Shown: positions 17,314-26,392 of the stretch, piece after piece | Position numbering within the stretch: position 1 is the first letter of the stretch | How the letters are laid out: every line of letters begins with the position of its first letter | DNA from: Neogemmobacter tilapiae | GTDB lineage: Bacteria > Pseudomonadota > Alphaproteobacteria > Rhodobacterales > Rhodobacteraceae | Direction of reading: 5' to 3' | Assembly (NCBI RefSeq): GCF_014652215.1 | Contig: NZ_BMYJ01000002.1 | Coordinates: 290,876-340,020, forward strand | Length of the DNA: 49,145 nucleotides | Translations under genes and position numbers: made by a program | The notes under the pieces: generated by a model | Databases searched by the model: none | What the model was told of the DNA's origin: nothing | Seen by the model: only the letters and a program-made list of their open reading frames with translations

Positions 17314-18297
17314 TCAGAGTGCGTTGACCTCTGCCAGTGTGGCACCAATGCCCACAATCGACGGTCCGATCAGGATGATCAGCAGCGGCGGCACGGTGAA
17401 CAGCATGGTTCCCAAAGTCAGCTTCGTAGGCAGTTTGTTGGCCTTTTCTTCGGCGCGCATGATGCGTTTGTCGCGCATTTCGGCCGAATAGACACGAAGA
17501 GCTTCGGCCACCGATGTCCCGAACGTGGCGGACTGAATCAGCGTTGTCACGAAAGACGCCACATCCGGCACGCCCACGCGTTCCGCCATGTCGCGCAGAA
17601 CCGTCGTGCGCTCTTTCCCGGCCTTGACCTCGTTTGCCACTAGGTCAAATTCCTCGGCCAAGGCTGGATAGCCCAGTCGCATTTCGCGCGCCACCCGGTT
17701 GATGGATTGATCCAGCGATTGGCCGGCCTCGACACAGACCAGCATCAGGTCCAGCGCATCCGGAAAGCCTGCAATGATCTCCTGCTTGCGGGTCTCCACG
17801 CGGCGGGTCACCCAGTAAATTGGCAGATAGTAGCCAATTCCGGCTGGCAGAATGGCCGTGAAAATCATGCTTTGCGTCGTCAGCGGCACATCGCTGATCG
17901 ATGCTTTGTAAAGCGTGTAGATCATCCCGATGATCAGAAAGCCGATGCCCAGCACCAGTTTCGACAGGTGGAACAACCGCACAGCACCCTTGCCAGGATA
18001 ACCTGCGCGCAACATCTGCATCCGCGCACTGCTCATCTCGGCCGCCGATTTCGGCTCAAGGAAGCTGGCGAATTTCTCTAGCTTGTCGATGCGGCTGCCC
18101 GCGCGCAGGCTACGGCCTTTGTCCTTGCCCGCATTCTGCGCGGCCAGAGCCTTCAGCTTGTCAAAAGGTTCGGCGCGCTTCTTCAGCAAAATCGGCAAGG
18201 TGATCAGGATCAGCAGCAGGCCAAGGCCGCCAACCAAGATCAGCGGCCCCATCGGGCCCATGGAATCAACGATAGCGGTGTTCAGCGATTCGAACAT
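17314..18297 (-). CDS. tadC: Tad inner-membrane platform protein TadC
   Basis: 327 residues. Family T2SSF (GspF-like): an N-terminal membrane segment, a cytoplasmic domain and C-terminal membrane helices (TLGTMLFTVPPLLIILIGPS). The conserved FPDALDLMLVCVEAGQSLDQ motif lies in the T2SSF domain. It forms the membrane platform together with TadB. GAGGGG lies upstream of the ATG. Confidence 0.93.
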   Translation of the reverse strand: MFESLNTAIVDSMGPMGPLILVGGLGLLLILITLPILLKKRAEPFDKLKALAAQNAGKDKGRSLRAGSRIDKLEKFASFLEPKSAAEMSSARMQMLRAGYPGKGAVRLFHLSKLVLGIGFLIIGMIYTLYKASISDVPLTTQSMIFTAILPAGIGYYLPIYWVTRRVETRKQEIIAGFPDALDLMLVCVEAGQSLDQSINRVAREMRLGYPALAEEFDLVANEVKAGKERTTVLRDMAERVGVPDVASFVTTLIQSATFGTSVAEALRVYSAEMRDKRIMRAEEKANKLPTKLTLGTMLFTVPPLLIILIGPSIVGIGATLAEVNAL

Positions 18298-18307
18298 GAT
18301 GGGCCCC

Positions 18308-19276
18308 TCAGACCTTAATATTGGTCATGATTTTCATGTAGATGATGTTGATGACCAGCAAGGCCCCCACCACCAGCGCCGCCGGAATGAAAGTCGACGT
18401 TTCGCGCACTTCGTCATAATAGTCCGGTTTGATCATGATGATCATAACCAGTGCCAGGATTGGGAAACCTGAAAGGAACATCCCTGACCACTTCGCCTCG
18501 GCGGTGATGGCGGCCACCCGGCGGAACAGACGGAACCGCGCCCGGATCACCTTGGAAAGCCCTTCCAGAATCTCGGCCAGGTTCCCCCCCGAAGTTTGCT
18601 GGATGTTCACGGCCACGGCAAGGAACCGCAAATCCTGGCTGTCCATGCGTTCGGCAAAGGCCTTGAGGCTTTCCGAAATTTCGCGACCATAGGCCGCCTC
18701 GTCCGCGATGATACCAAATTCCGTTCCCAAGGGATCTGGCACCTCTTTCGACACGATCTGCACGGCGGTCGAGAACGGGTGGCCCACGCGCAAGCTGCGG
18801 ACCATCAGTTCCACAGCGTCGGGCAATTGTTCATCAATCAGCGTCATGCGCTTTTTGGCTTTGCGGGCAACCCAGAAATAGACACCGCCCACCCCCATGC
18901 CAACGGCAACCAGCGCCCGGATCGCGACATCGGCGCTTGTCAGGGCCGTCAAGGCCAGAAAGGCAAAGACCGTAACAAGACCCATGATCCCCATCAGCGC
19001 CTTTGGCGTAAAGGCGATGTTGGCCTTTTGTGCCTTATCGGCCAGAATCGAATACAGCGGAATCCCGCGCGAATTCAGGTGCTGGCTCATCTCTTTGCGG
19101 AGTTGTTCCAGAACCTGTTCACGGTTGCCGTTCTTTTCCAGCAGTTGCAGGCGACGGCTGACACGGTTGTTCAGGCTGATCGACTTGCCAAAGACGGTCA
19201 GATAGACACCTTCGACCAGCACGATGACGGCGACGAAGATCAGGATATAGATAATGGGTGCGGCGCTGAGTTGCAT
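18308..19276 (-). CDS. tadB: Tad inner-membrane platform protein TadB
   Basis: 322 residues. T2SSF domain with the motif LPDAVELMVRSLRVGHPFST and flanking membrane helices at both ends. It pairs with TadC and transmits TadA ATPase action to pilus assembly. Spacing of about ten bases to both neighbours indicates a single operon. Confidence 0.93.
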   Translation of the reverse strand: MQLSAAPIIYILIFVAVIVLVEGVYLTVFGKSISLNNRVSRRLQLLEKNGNREQVLEQLRKEMSQHLNSRGIPLYSILADKAQKANIAFTPKALMGIMGLVTVFAFLALTALTSADVAIRALVAVGMGVGGVYFWVARKAKKRMTLIDEQLPDAVELMVRSLRVGHPFSTAVQIVSKEVPDPLGTEFGIIADEAAYGREISESLKAFAERMDSQDLRFLAVAVNIQQTSGGNLAEILEGLSKVIRARFRLFRRVAAITAEAKWSGMFLSGFPILALVMIIMIKPDYYDEVRETSTFIPAALVVGALLVINIIYMKIMTNIKV

Positions 19277-19288
19277 CGAGTTATGGCC

Positions 19289-20752
19289 TTAGGCAATCGG
19301 TTCATAGATCGAGGCCGGCAGATCAAAGCCCCATTGGCGGAAACGGTCGGAATAGTGCGAACGCACCCCCGTCGCGTTGAAGCGGCCGATGATCTTGCCA
19401 TCGGGGGCAAGGCCCAGCCGTTCGTAGCGGAAGATTTCCTGCATCGAGATCACTTCGCCTTCCATCCCGGTGATTTCCGTGATCGACACCATCCGCCGCG
19501 AACCGTCTTGCAGACGGCTGGCCTGCACGATCAGGTTCACAGCCGATGCGATCTGCGACCGCACCGCCTTCAGCGGCATTTCGATCCCGGCCATCGCCAC
19601 CATGTTTTCCAGACGGCTGATGCCGTCCCGCGGGTTGTTGGCGTGGATCGTCGTCATCGACCCGTCGTGGCCCGTGTTCATGGCCTGCAACATGTCGATC
19701 ACCTCTTCACCCCGGGTTTCCCCCACGATGATCCGATCAGGCCGCATCCGCAGTGCGTTGCGCAAGCAATCCCGCTGCGTCACCGCCCCCTTGCCTTCGA
19801 CGTTCGGCGGACGGCTTTCCATCCGGCCCACATGCACCTGTTGCAGCTGAAGTTCGGCGGTATCTTCGATCGTCAAGACGCGTTCGTGGTTGTCAATGAA
19901 CGACGACAAGGCGTTCAGCGTCGTCGTTTTCCCCGAACCTGTCCCGCCCGACACGATGATGTTCAACCGGCAGGACACAGCCGCTTGAATATAGGCCGCC
20001 ATTTCCTCGGTAAAGGCCCCGAACTTGACCAGATCGCCAATGCCCAGCTTGTCCTTTTTGAATTTCCGGATCGACACCAGCGACCCGTCCACCGCGATTG
20101 GCGGCACCATGCAGTTGAAACGCGAACCATCCTGCAAACGGGCGTCGCAATAGGGGTTTGATTCATCGACCCGACGACCCACCGCCGACACGATCTTGTC
20201 GATAATCCGCAAAAGGTGACGTTCGTCCTTGAACGTAACGTTGGTCAACTCCAGCTTACCAGCCCGTTCCACAAAAATGCGCTGCGGACCGTTTACCAGA
20301 ATATCGTTGATCGTTTCATCTTTCAGCAAGGGCTCCAGCGGCCCCAGACCCATAACCTCGTCATACAGTTCTTGGTTCAGGGTGACGCGGTCTTCTTTGT
20401 TCAGGGCGACCGACATTTCATCCAGCGCTTCGGAAGCGATGGATGAAATCTCAAGCTTCAGGTCGCTTTCGCTGGCATGTTCCAATGCGCTGAGGTTCAG
20501 GTTCTCAAGCAGACGCTTGTGCAACTCGACCTTCAACTCTTGCAGACGATCCCGCCGCTTTTTGTCCTTATCCGCGTTCTGCGACTCTGCGCTGACCCGC
20601 TGCGGTGCCACGGGCTTGGACGGGGCTGGCGCAGGGGCGCGCTGTGCAGGGGCCGTTGCGGCCGGTGCTGTCGGGCGCGGTTGGCCGGGCAACGCGACGC
20701 CCACGCCGCCTGCGGGCTTCGTTCCATCTGGTTTCTTGAACTTTGAAAACAT
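19289..20752 (-). CDS. tadA: Tad pilus assembly ATPase TadA/CpaF
   Basis: 487 residues. The N-terminal 60 residues are Pro/Ala-rich and disordered. The secretion ATPase core follows, with Walker [15 protein letters not shown] near residue 269, an acidic Walker B-like [13 protein letters not shown] and His-box [12 protein letters not shown]. It powers both pilus extension and retraction in the cytoplasm. A GGGGGA site lies about six bases before the ATG. Confidence 0.95.
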   Translation of the reverse strand: MFSKFKKPDGTKPAGGVGVALPGQPRPTAPAATAPAQRAPAPAPSKPVAPQRVSAESQNADKDKKRRDRLQELKVELHKRLLENLNLSALEHASESDLKLEISSIASEALDEMSVALNKEDRVTLNQELYDEVMGLGPLEPLLKDETINDILVNGPQRIFVERAGKLELTNVTFKDERHLLRIIDKIVSAVGRRVDESNPYCDARLQDGSRFNCMVPPIAVDGSLVSIRKFKKDKLGIGDLVKFGAFTEEMAAYIQAAVSCRLNIIVSGGTGSGKTTTLNALSSFIDNHERVLTIEDTAELQLQQVHVGRMESRPPNVEGKGAVTQRDCLRNALRMRPDRIIVGETRGEEVIDMLQAMNTGHDGSMTTIHANNPRDGISRLENMVAMAGIEMPLKAVRSQIASAVNLIVQASRLQDGSRRMVSITEITGMEGEVISMQEIFRYERLGLAPDGKIIGRFNATGVRSHYSDRFRQWGFDLPASIYEPIA

Positions 20753-20776
20753 CGCTTATCCCCCAAAAAGCCGAAA

Positions 20777-22039
20777 TCAGGTCCGGCGACCTGTTTCTGT
20801 CGCCTTGTTCAGATCGAACAGCGACTTGGCGAGTTTCTGAATTTCCTTGCGCAGCGGGTTCTTGTTGGCGTGATCCGCCAAGGTCTGACCGTGATCATTG
20901 GCCTGCGTCACAATGGCCGTTCCATCCGGCAATTGAACCTCAAGGTCGATATCAAGGCTTTCCGCCATGCGCTTGACACGGCTTTTCGCTGTCAGATCGG
21001 TGAATTTCGGCGCCCTGTTCAGGATGTAGCGCAGCTTTTCATGCGGCAATCCTTCGGATTTCAGGGCACGCACCAACCGCAGAATATTCTGCGCCGAACG
21101 CAGGTCCAACTCCATCAGCGCGAAATAGACATGCGCCCGCGTCAGAACCGTTTCCGTCCAAGACACCACCGTCGAAGGCATGTCGATGACCACGAAATCA
21201 AAATTCGCGGTCGCCATGTCCAAAAGGCGACCAATGTCTTCGCCAGTCACAATGTCCAGCGGCAACATATCGGTCGGAGCGGTAAAGACTTGCAACTTTT
21301 CATTATAGGGCTGCATCGCCAGCATGAACGTGTCCAGATCGGCGCGACCAAGATCGGTCAGAACCTCATAGACCGTCTCCTTGCGGGTAAGGTCGAGATA
21401 GGTGGAAATCGCGCCATACTGAAAGTCGAGGTCGATGAGGCAGACCTTCGGTGCATTGCGATCCACCGTCGCCAGTTCCCATGCCAAGTTTACGGCAAAG
21501 GTCGAGGCCCCGACACCGCCGGCAAGGCCGTGTACCGGTAGAATGACCCCGTTGCGGTCGCCCTTGCCCTTAAAGCCTGGGGCGCGGGGGGCGTCGGAAT
21601 CATCGCCATAAGACATCCCAGGGGCTGGAACCCCGCGGCGGATGCGTTCAATCGAATCATGCAGGGCCCCGTCGGGCAGGGGGTAGGGCACAAAGTCATC
21701 CGCTCCCAAGCGCAGCAATTGATGCAGCGCCGAAGGGGTCACTTCATTGGCGATCAGCATCACCTTGATCCCGTTGGCCTTGGCGGTCTTGATGATCTCG
21801 CCAACACGGCCCAGATCTGTTTCGTCCTCGCTGTCCACAGCGATGACCACAAACTCCAGATGCGCAGCGTCCGGCTGATCAAAAAAGGCCAGCGCGTCAT
21901 CAAAAGACAAATCGCCCCAGCTTTCGCCCAGCTCGATCTCCATATCCTCGATCAAAAGATCGAAGTTCTGCACATCGCGAGAGATCGTGCAGGCGAGGAT
22001 CGGCGTCGGATCCGGCTGTAGATTGGCCATGGTCGTCAT
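20777..22039 (-). CDS. tadZ: Tad localisation factor TadZ/CpaE
   Basis: 420 residues. A receiver-like N-terminal domain (about 1-130) is followed by a MinD/ParA-type ATPase domain. The P-loop is deviant: GLAGGVGASTFAVNLAW has Ala where the Walker lysine normally stands (GKST). This is the atypical form known in part of the TadZ family, which marks the pole for pilus assembly. The start may be 22039 or 22030; GGAAGG lies closer to optimal spacing for the latter. Confidence 0.9.
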   Translation of the reverse strand: MTTMANLQPDPTPILACTISRDVQNFDLLIEDMEIELGESWGDLSFDDALAFFDQPDAAHLEFVVIAVDSEDETDLGRVGEIIKTAKANGIKVMLIANEVTPSALHQLLRLGADDFVPYPLPDGALHDSIERIRRGVPAPGMSYGDDSDAPRAPGFKGKGDRNGVILPVHGLAGGVGASTFAVNLAWELATVDRNAPKVCLIDLDFQYGAISTYLDLTRKETVYEVLTDLGRADLDTFMLAMQPYNEKLQVFTAPTDMLPLDIVTGEDIGRLLDMATANFDFVVIDMPSTVVSWTETVLTRAHVYFALMELDLRSAQNILRLVRALKSEGLPHEKLRYILNRAPKFTDLTAKSRVKRMAESLDIDLEVQLPDGTAIVTQANDHGQTLADHANKNPLRKEIQKLAKSLFDLNKATETGRRT

Positions 22040-22231
22040 ACCCTTCCGTCCTTTATATTCGGCGCAACAACACTGAACCCGCTGCCCTTTTAGGGCAAGT
22101 GGATTGTCACAAGTAACGCCAAGGTGAGCCGAGTCGGCATCACCACCCCCAATGCTCTGAAGCTTGCCGCCAATGTTGGCAGGATTGGGGCTAAAAGCGT
22201 GACAGAGTTAGATTTTTTCGAATTCAGAAAC

Positions 22232-22262
22232 AAAAGGGGCGCGCTTGTGGCGCGCCCCTTTC
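22232..22262 (-). terminator. Intrinsic terminator after the OmpA-like gene
   Basis: AAGGGGCGCG (22234-22243) pairs with CGCGCCCCTT (22251-22260). The minus-strand transcript ends in TTTTGTTT. The remaining gap to tadZ (22040-22231) shows no gene and should contain the promoter of the tadZ-tadA-tadB-tadC run. Confidence 0.8.
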
Positions 22263-22279
22263 GAAACCTGTCAGCAAGA

Positions 22280-22933
22280 TCACTGGCTTGGATCGACTTG
22301 GGTCTGAACATCCGTGTTTTCCGGATGAAGACGTTCGGCCAGAACCAGATATTCCCGCATGATCACTTGCGCATACTTGCCGTTCAACACCATTGGGTGA
22401 TTTTCGACAAAGCCCGAAACCTCGGTCACCGTGCGGCGATTCTGGGTTTCTGGGTTTGGCGTTGCAATCACCGGCCGGGTTTCGCCATAGGACACCAAAG
22501 CTTTCAGGCGAGAACGGCTGATCCCTTTGGTTTCCAGATAGCTGACCACAACCTCGGCCCGCTTCTTGCCCAGCGCATAGTTGTAGGCATTCGACCCAAC
22601 CAGATCGGTATGTCCATAGACGCTGAACCGCAGTTCCGGGAATTGCCGGATCCAGTTCGCTTGCTGGTTCAGCGCCGCCATTGCTGCCGGACTTAGAACC
22701 GCACTGTTGAACTCGAACGTGATCGTCGAAGGCACCTCGGCAGCAAAACGACCGCCCAAGGCCTGCATATAGGTGATCTCGCCCGATTGCAGCAGGACGT
22801 TGTTCATCGTCGAGTTGCCGAACTGACCCTTGTCAACCTGCATACCCGCTTCTTGCGTGAAAGAGGTTTGGCAAGCCGACAGCCCAAGGACCGAGGCGCC
22901 GATCAGGAGATAATTCAGGTGCTTTTGCATCAT
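22280..22933 (-). CDS. OmpA-family lipoprotein of the Tad locus
   Basis: 217 residues. Signal peptide with lipobox LSAC (Cys21) and a C-terminal OmpA domain with peptidoglycan-binding features (ELRFSVYGHTDLVGSNAYNY and LSYGETRP-like VSYGETRPV). It should tether the Tad secretin to murein. It starts one base after the stop of rcpA, so it is in the same transcript. Confidence 0.9.
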   Translation of the reverse strand: MMQKHLNYLLIGASVLGLSACQTSFTQEAGMQVDKGQFGNSTMNNVLLQSGEITYMQALGGRFAAEVPSTITFEFNSAVLSPAAMAALNQQANWIRQFPELRFSVYGHTDLVGSNAYNYALGKKRAEVVVSYLETKGISRSRLKALVSYGETRPVIATPNPETQNRRTVTEVSGFVENHPMVLNGKYAQVIMREYLVLAERLHPENTDVQTQVDPSQ

Positions 22934-22934
22934 C

Positions 22935-24326
22935 TCACTCCATCACATAGCCGTAGGAGCCCGAAAAGTCTTGGCGGGCCACTTCGCCGGCTTCCTTGGT
23001 TGTCACCGCTGGCGTCGAACCCAGCAGGAACAGTTCTTTCTCGGTCGGGATACGAACCCGATCGGTCGGCAGCGCCAGCGCTTCGCCACGGGTCGGTGTC
23101 ACCAGATGCGGCGTCACGATGATGACCAGTTCCGATTGCTCGCGTTTATAGTCCGTGCTGCGGAACAGGGCGCCCAGAACCGGAACATCGCCTAGCCATG
23201 GAACCTGACCCGTCAGATCGCGGAAGTCGTCTTGCAGCAAACCAGCAATCGCAAAGCTTTCACCATCCCGCATTTCCACCGTGGTCGATGTCTCGCGCCG
23301 TTTAAAGGCGTTGACGTCCAAGCCGTTGGTGCTGACCGTCGTCGTCGTGTCGATCGAGGACACGGCCGCGTTGATGGTCAGGTTGATGATGTCCCCATCG
23401 ACCACCACAGGTGTAAAGTTCAACTCCACACCAAAAGGCTTGTATTCGATGGTGATCGTGCCGTCGGACCCTGCCACCGGGATCGGATATTCGCCACCCG
23501 CCAGGAACTTGGCTTCTTGTCCGGAAAGTGCCGTCAGGTTCGGTTCGGCCAGTGTCCGCACCATGCCCTTGTTCTCGAACGCTTCCAGCAGAACTTCGAA
23601 AGCCAAGGCTCCCGCAGTACCCGCCAGGTTCATGTGTCCCAGCGTGCCTTCGCGCAGCAGCAGCCCATCTTCGGCCACATCGCGGCCATCGGGCTGAATA
23701 AACGTGCCCGAACCACCCGAGCCCCGCGGTCCAACACCCGAAAGCGAGGACGACAGGCCTTTGGCCACCGAACGCTGCATTTCGGCAAAGCGCACTTTCA
23801 GCATCACTTGCTGGGTGCCACCGACCGACATCAGGTTCGAAACCCGTTCCGGCGCATAACGCTCGGCCAGATCCAGCGCCCGATCCAGTTTCGCCGTCGA
23901 AGACACGGTCCCCGACAGAACGATCCCGTCATTGGCGGTCCGAACCTCGATCGCCTCACCCGGCAGAATCTGCCGCAGACGCTCTTTGAACTCGGCCACG
24001 TCGGGCGCAACCTGCACCTCGACGTTGGAGATCAGCTTGCCATCCGGACCCAGCAGCGTCAGCGTCGTCCGCCCAGGGGCTTTGCCCAGAACATAGATCG
24101 TCTTATCGCTCAGCGTCGAGATGTCGGCGATCCCCGGGTTGGCGATCGAAACTTCGCCAAATGGTGAATCACTTTCCAAAACAACGGCCCGGTTCATCGG
24201 GACGTTGAGGGCGCTTGTCGGGGCGCCTTCCATAATGCGCAGCGTTTGTGCTGCTACTTCCGTCATTGCCGTGGTCGAGAGGGCAAGCCCCAGCAACCCG
24301 GCCGTCCAGTATTTCCGCATGCTCAT
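22935..24326 (-). CDS. rcpA: Tad outer-membrane secretin RcpA/CpaC
   Basis: 463 residues from the ATG at 24326, which has AGG in place and puts the signal peptide (MSMRKYWTAGLLGLALSTTA) at the N-terminus; upstream in-frame starts would bury it. The N-terminal pilus-assembly and BON-like domain covers about 30-160 (SDKTIYVLGKAPGRTTLTLL). The secretin domain covers about 240-410 (TLAEPNLTALSGQEAKFLAG, VPWLGDVPVLGALFRSTDYK). It forms the outer-membrane channel for the pilus. Confidence 0.94.
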   Translation of the reverse strand: MSMRKYWTAGLLGLALSTTAMTEVAAQTLRIMEGAPTSALNVPMNRAVVLESDSPFGEVSIANPGIADISTLSDKTIYVLGKAPGRTTLTLLGPDGKLISNVEVQVAPDVAEFKERLRQILPGEAIEVRTANDGIVLSGTVSSTAKLDRALDLAERYAPERVSNLMSVGGTQQVMLKVRFAEMQRSVAKGLSSSLSGVGPRGSGGSGTFIQPDGRDVAEDGLLLREGTLGHMNLAGTAGALAFEVLLEAFENKGMVRTLAEPNLTALSGQEAKFLAGGEYPIPVAGSDGTITIEYKPFGVELNFTPVVVDGDIINLTINAAVSSIDTTTTVSTNGLDVNAFKRRETSTTVEMRDGESFAIAGLLQDDFRDLTGQVPWLGDVPVLGALFRSTDYKREQSELVIIVTPHLVTPTRGEALALPTDRVRIPTEKELFLLGSTPAVTTKEAGEVARQDFSGSYGYVME

Positions 24327-24504
24327 GTGACCTGCCTTTCCGATCACGCCTCTTCCTGGGTCTATGTCGCCCATTCTTGAAGGCACCATGGCCTACATGA
24401 TTATTTATTGCAAGAATCAATTGGTTGGAGCGCGTCGTTCGTGTGGATAACCTGCAACAGGGGGACGCCGCCGCAACTTCAAATCACAATCTATGGAGGG
24501 CATT

Positions 24505-24540
24505 GAAAAACGCGGCCCCAGATAAGGTGGCCGCGTTTTC
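24505..24540 (-). terminator. Terminator or attenuator between rcpC and rcpA
   Basis: GAAAAACGCGGCC (24505-24517) pairs with GGCCGCGTTTTC (24529-24540). The flanking A and T runs make it work on either strand. It sits 31 nt after rcpC, so part of the transcription reaching rcpA is probably stopped here. The 244-bp gap (24327-24570) is AT-rich near 24395-24420 and may hold an rcpA promoter. Confidence 0.85.
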
Positions 24541-24570
24541 CTGTTGTTTGTCAGAATCGAACCCGAAAAA

Positions 24571-25431
24571 TCAGGGAATAAGCGGCTGGCGTGTCGCGCA
24601 GTCGATTGGCGTTTCCACCACTTCGGTGCCCTTACGCTCGCGGGTGGTGCAGACCTCTTCCGCGACGACAGGCGCCGCCTCGATGACCGGGGCTTCGACG
24701 ATACCCAGCATCGTCTCGGTGGTGGTGATGATTGGGGCGTCAGGTGCTTGGGCATCGGTTCCGGCCAGCGACAAACGCAAAGAGCCCGTGTTCTGTGCCT
24801 GCGCCAGAACCGCGACCTGATCCGACGTGACCTCGACGGTGACGGTCCGCGCGACGGTGGCCTGTACGGCATCGGTGTTCGAGCTTTGGTCCACCGCGAT
24901 GACGCGCAGTTGGAACAGGATGGATTGGGTAATGGACTTGCCCTCGCTGCCGACGGTCCCCGACCAGAACACATCGACGCGATCATCCGGCTTGATAAAG
25001 CCCGAGACGCCCGAAATGGCATCGACCTCGATCGTGAAAGCCCGCATGCCCGGGCTCAACCGCAAGCCTGGAGCTTGGCCCGGTTCAGTCACTTTGACCG
25101 CCGTCAAAGCCTCAAACTTCTCAAGCTGGCGTTGGATATATCGGGGCTTCGCGTCTTTGGGAAACAGGGCATCCACTTCGATGAACACCCCGTCCGGCAA
25201 AAAGGCTTTTTGCAGATAGATTTTCTGCACGTCTTCCGGCTTCAGTTCTTCACCAAATTTAAGTGGCTTGGTGATCGCCAAGACCTCAACCAACTCACCG
25301 ACCTTCGCCCGCTCCGAGGCGAGGTTCTGCACCTCGGCCTGAGTCTGATTAAGATAGCCCTGCACCATATAAACAGCAAAGCCAGCAAGGGCGACGCCCA
25401 AGACCAAGACCAGACCAAAAACAGATCTCAT
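24571..25431 (-). CDS. rcpC: Flp pilus assembly protein RcpC/CpaB
   Basis: 286 residues. One N-terminal membrane anchor (MRSVFGLVLVLGVALAGFAV) is followed by a SAF domain (about 50-125, LRLSPGMRAFTIEVDAISGV) and an RcpC domain (PDDRVDVFWSG). RcpC links the secretin to the periplasmic side. The C-terminal tail is acidic with two cysteines (EEVCTTRERKG and DCATRQP). It follows the second pilin gene after 48 bp. Confidence 0.92.
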   Translation of the reverse strand: MRSVFGLVLVLGVALAGFAVYMVQGYLNQTQAEVQNLASERAKVGELVEVLAITKPLKFGEELKPEDVQKIYLQKAFLPDGVFIEVDALFPKDAKPRYIQRQLEKFEALTAVKVTEPGQAPGLRLSPGMRAFTIEVDAISGVSGFIKPDDRVDVFWSGTVGSEGKSITQSILFQLRVIAVDQSSNTDAVQATVARTVTVEVTSDQVAVLAQAQNTGSLRLSLAGTDAQAPDAPIITTTETMLGIVEAPVIEAAPVVAEEVCTTRERKGTEVVETPIDCATRQPLIP

Positions 25432-25479
25432 TCCTTCACCCTTCTGAAGTGCAGTCCCACTTCTGAGGGCTGCGAAGAA

Positions 25480-25656
25480 TTAGCTTCCAGGCGTGATGGT
25501 TCCCAACTGACTGGCGATGTCGTCACCCACGTTCGTGGTCGGCCCCGCCAAGGTCGTCAAAACCAGCATCCCAAGCGCGACTATTGCCGCAGTCAACACG
25601 ACCCAGTCAACCGTTACTGCACCATCCTCATCGGAAATATACGCCTTCAGCGACAT
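25480..25656 (-). CDS. Flp-family pilin, second copy
   Basis: 58 residues starting MSLKAYISDEDGAVTVDWVV, too short for most ORF filters. An AAAGGA site lies about nine bases upstream. After a short leader the processing motif is G followed by AVTVDWVVLTAAIVALGM, a hydrophobic helix, then a polar C-terminus. It closely matches the pilin at 25846-26037, but its tail (TNVGDDIASQLGTITPGS) lacks cysteines. It may be a minor pilin. Gap 25657-25789 shows no other gene. Confidence 0.9.
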   Translation of the reverse strand: MSLKAYISDEDGAVTVDWVVLTAAIVALGMLVLTTLAGPTTNVGDDIASQLGTITPGS

Positions 25657-25792
25657 GAGCTGCTATCCTTTGCATCTGGCCGTGACTTCCCACCTGATGC
25701 GCAGCGTCGTTCTGAATTCTGGCGTGATTGCGGCGACGCGATGGCGGCGCAGAAACATTTGGGTCCGTACCGGGCGCAACCAATCTGAAATA

Positions 25793-25821
25793 AGAAAACC
25801 GTGCAGCGACGCTGCACGGTT
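25793..25821 (-). terminator. Intrinsic terminator after the first pilin gene
   Basis: AACCGTGCAGC (25797-25807) and GCTGCACGGTT (25811-25821) form a perfect stem with a 3-nt loop. The minus-strand RNA continues with TTTCTTA. It lies 24 nt after the pilin stop. This position allows abundant pilin mRNA with reduced read-through into the rest of the tad genes. Confidence 0.88.
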
Positions 25822-25845
25822 CAAATTCAAGCAACTGCCTGAAAA

Positions 25846-26037
25846 TCAGGGGCAGGTGACGCCAACGCAGGTATCTTCGACAGCGGTCGAGATGTTGTTG
25901 CTCAGCGTGGTGATGCCCGGACGGACGGCTTGGATGACCAGCAGGCCCAGGCCCACGATCGCCGCGGTCAGCACGACCCAGTCAACGGTCACAGCACCGG
26001 ATTCGTCTTTTGCGAAGTTTTTCAGAAGGTTCAGCAT
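25846..26037 (-). CDS. flp: Flp-family pilin, probable major subunit
   Basis: 63 residues: MLNLLKNFAKDESGAVTVDW and then a hydrophobic helix, ending DTCVGVTCP. The prepilin processing site is predicted after SG. Residues +5/+6 of the mature pilin are Asp-Trp where classical Flp has Glu-Tyr. Two cysteines near the C-terminus could close a small loop. The ATG has AAGGGA upstream. Placement at the head of the locus with its own terminator suits the major pilin. Confidence 0.93.
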   Translation of the reverse strand: MLNLLKNFAKDESGAVTVDWVVLTAAIVGLGLLVIQAVRPGITTLSNNISTAVEDTCVGVTCP

Positions 26038-26392
26038 GATAGTCCCTTTCCCAGGATTTAAAAATCAGTGTCAGCAGTCACCTTGGGGATGATCGCCTTG
26101 GCCTCTGTTCCAAGACTGTCCCTGTTGGCTTGGACTGATATAGCCTTTGAATCATGGCGGTAGTTGGGAAGGCAAGGCGAATTTGCAAAAAAATGCTTAA
26201 CTTGGGGTTCTGAATGGGTAAATATTTGATATTTAATGATAAAGTGCAGCTGCAACGATTTAGGAATTGTAAACAATCCGGCACAAACTGTGGCTTTTGT
26301 GGTCAATTGGGGCAAACATGCCACGATGTTTGATCGAGAGACTGGTCGCGTGACTGATTCTCTGCCAAGATGATTCCAATGAAAACAAAAAC
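26038..26392. promoter_or_regulatory. AT-rich divergent promoter region of the Tad locus
   Basis: 355 bp without a gene, between the pilin gene (minus) and the transglycosylase gene (plus). It is much AT-richer than the surroundings. For the pilins, the minus strand offers TTGCAG (around 26258-26253), 18 nt, TATCAA. An inverted repeat ATTGTAAACAAT lies at 26266-26277 and GCAGCTGC at about 26247-26254, both possible regulator sites. None is proven. Confidence 0.45.

Noticed and set aside
22090-22311. 73-codon minus-strand frame over the tadZ-ompA gap
   Set aside because: It overlaps the ompA end and its terminator, has no ribosome-binding site and no recognisable protein features.
25628-25834. 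68-codon minus-strand frame between the pilin genes
   Set aside because: It spans the terminator and overlaps the start of the second pilin in another frame; the pilin frame is clearly the real one.
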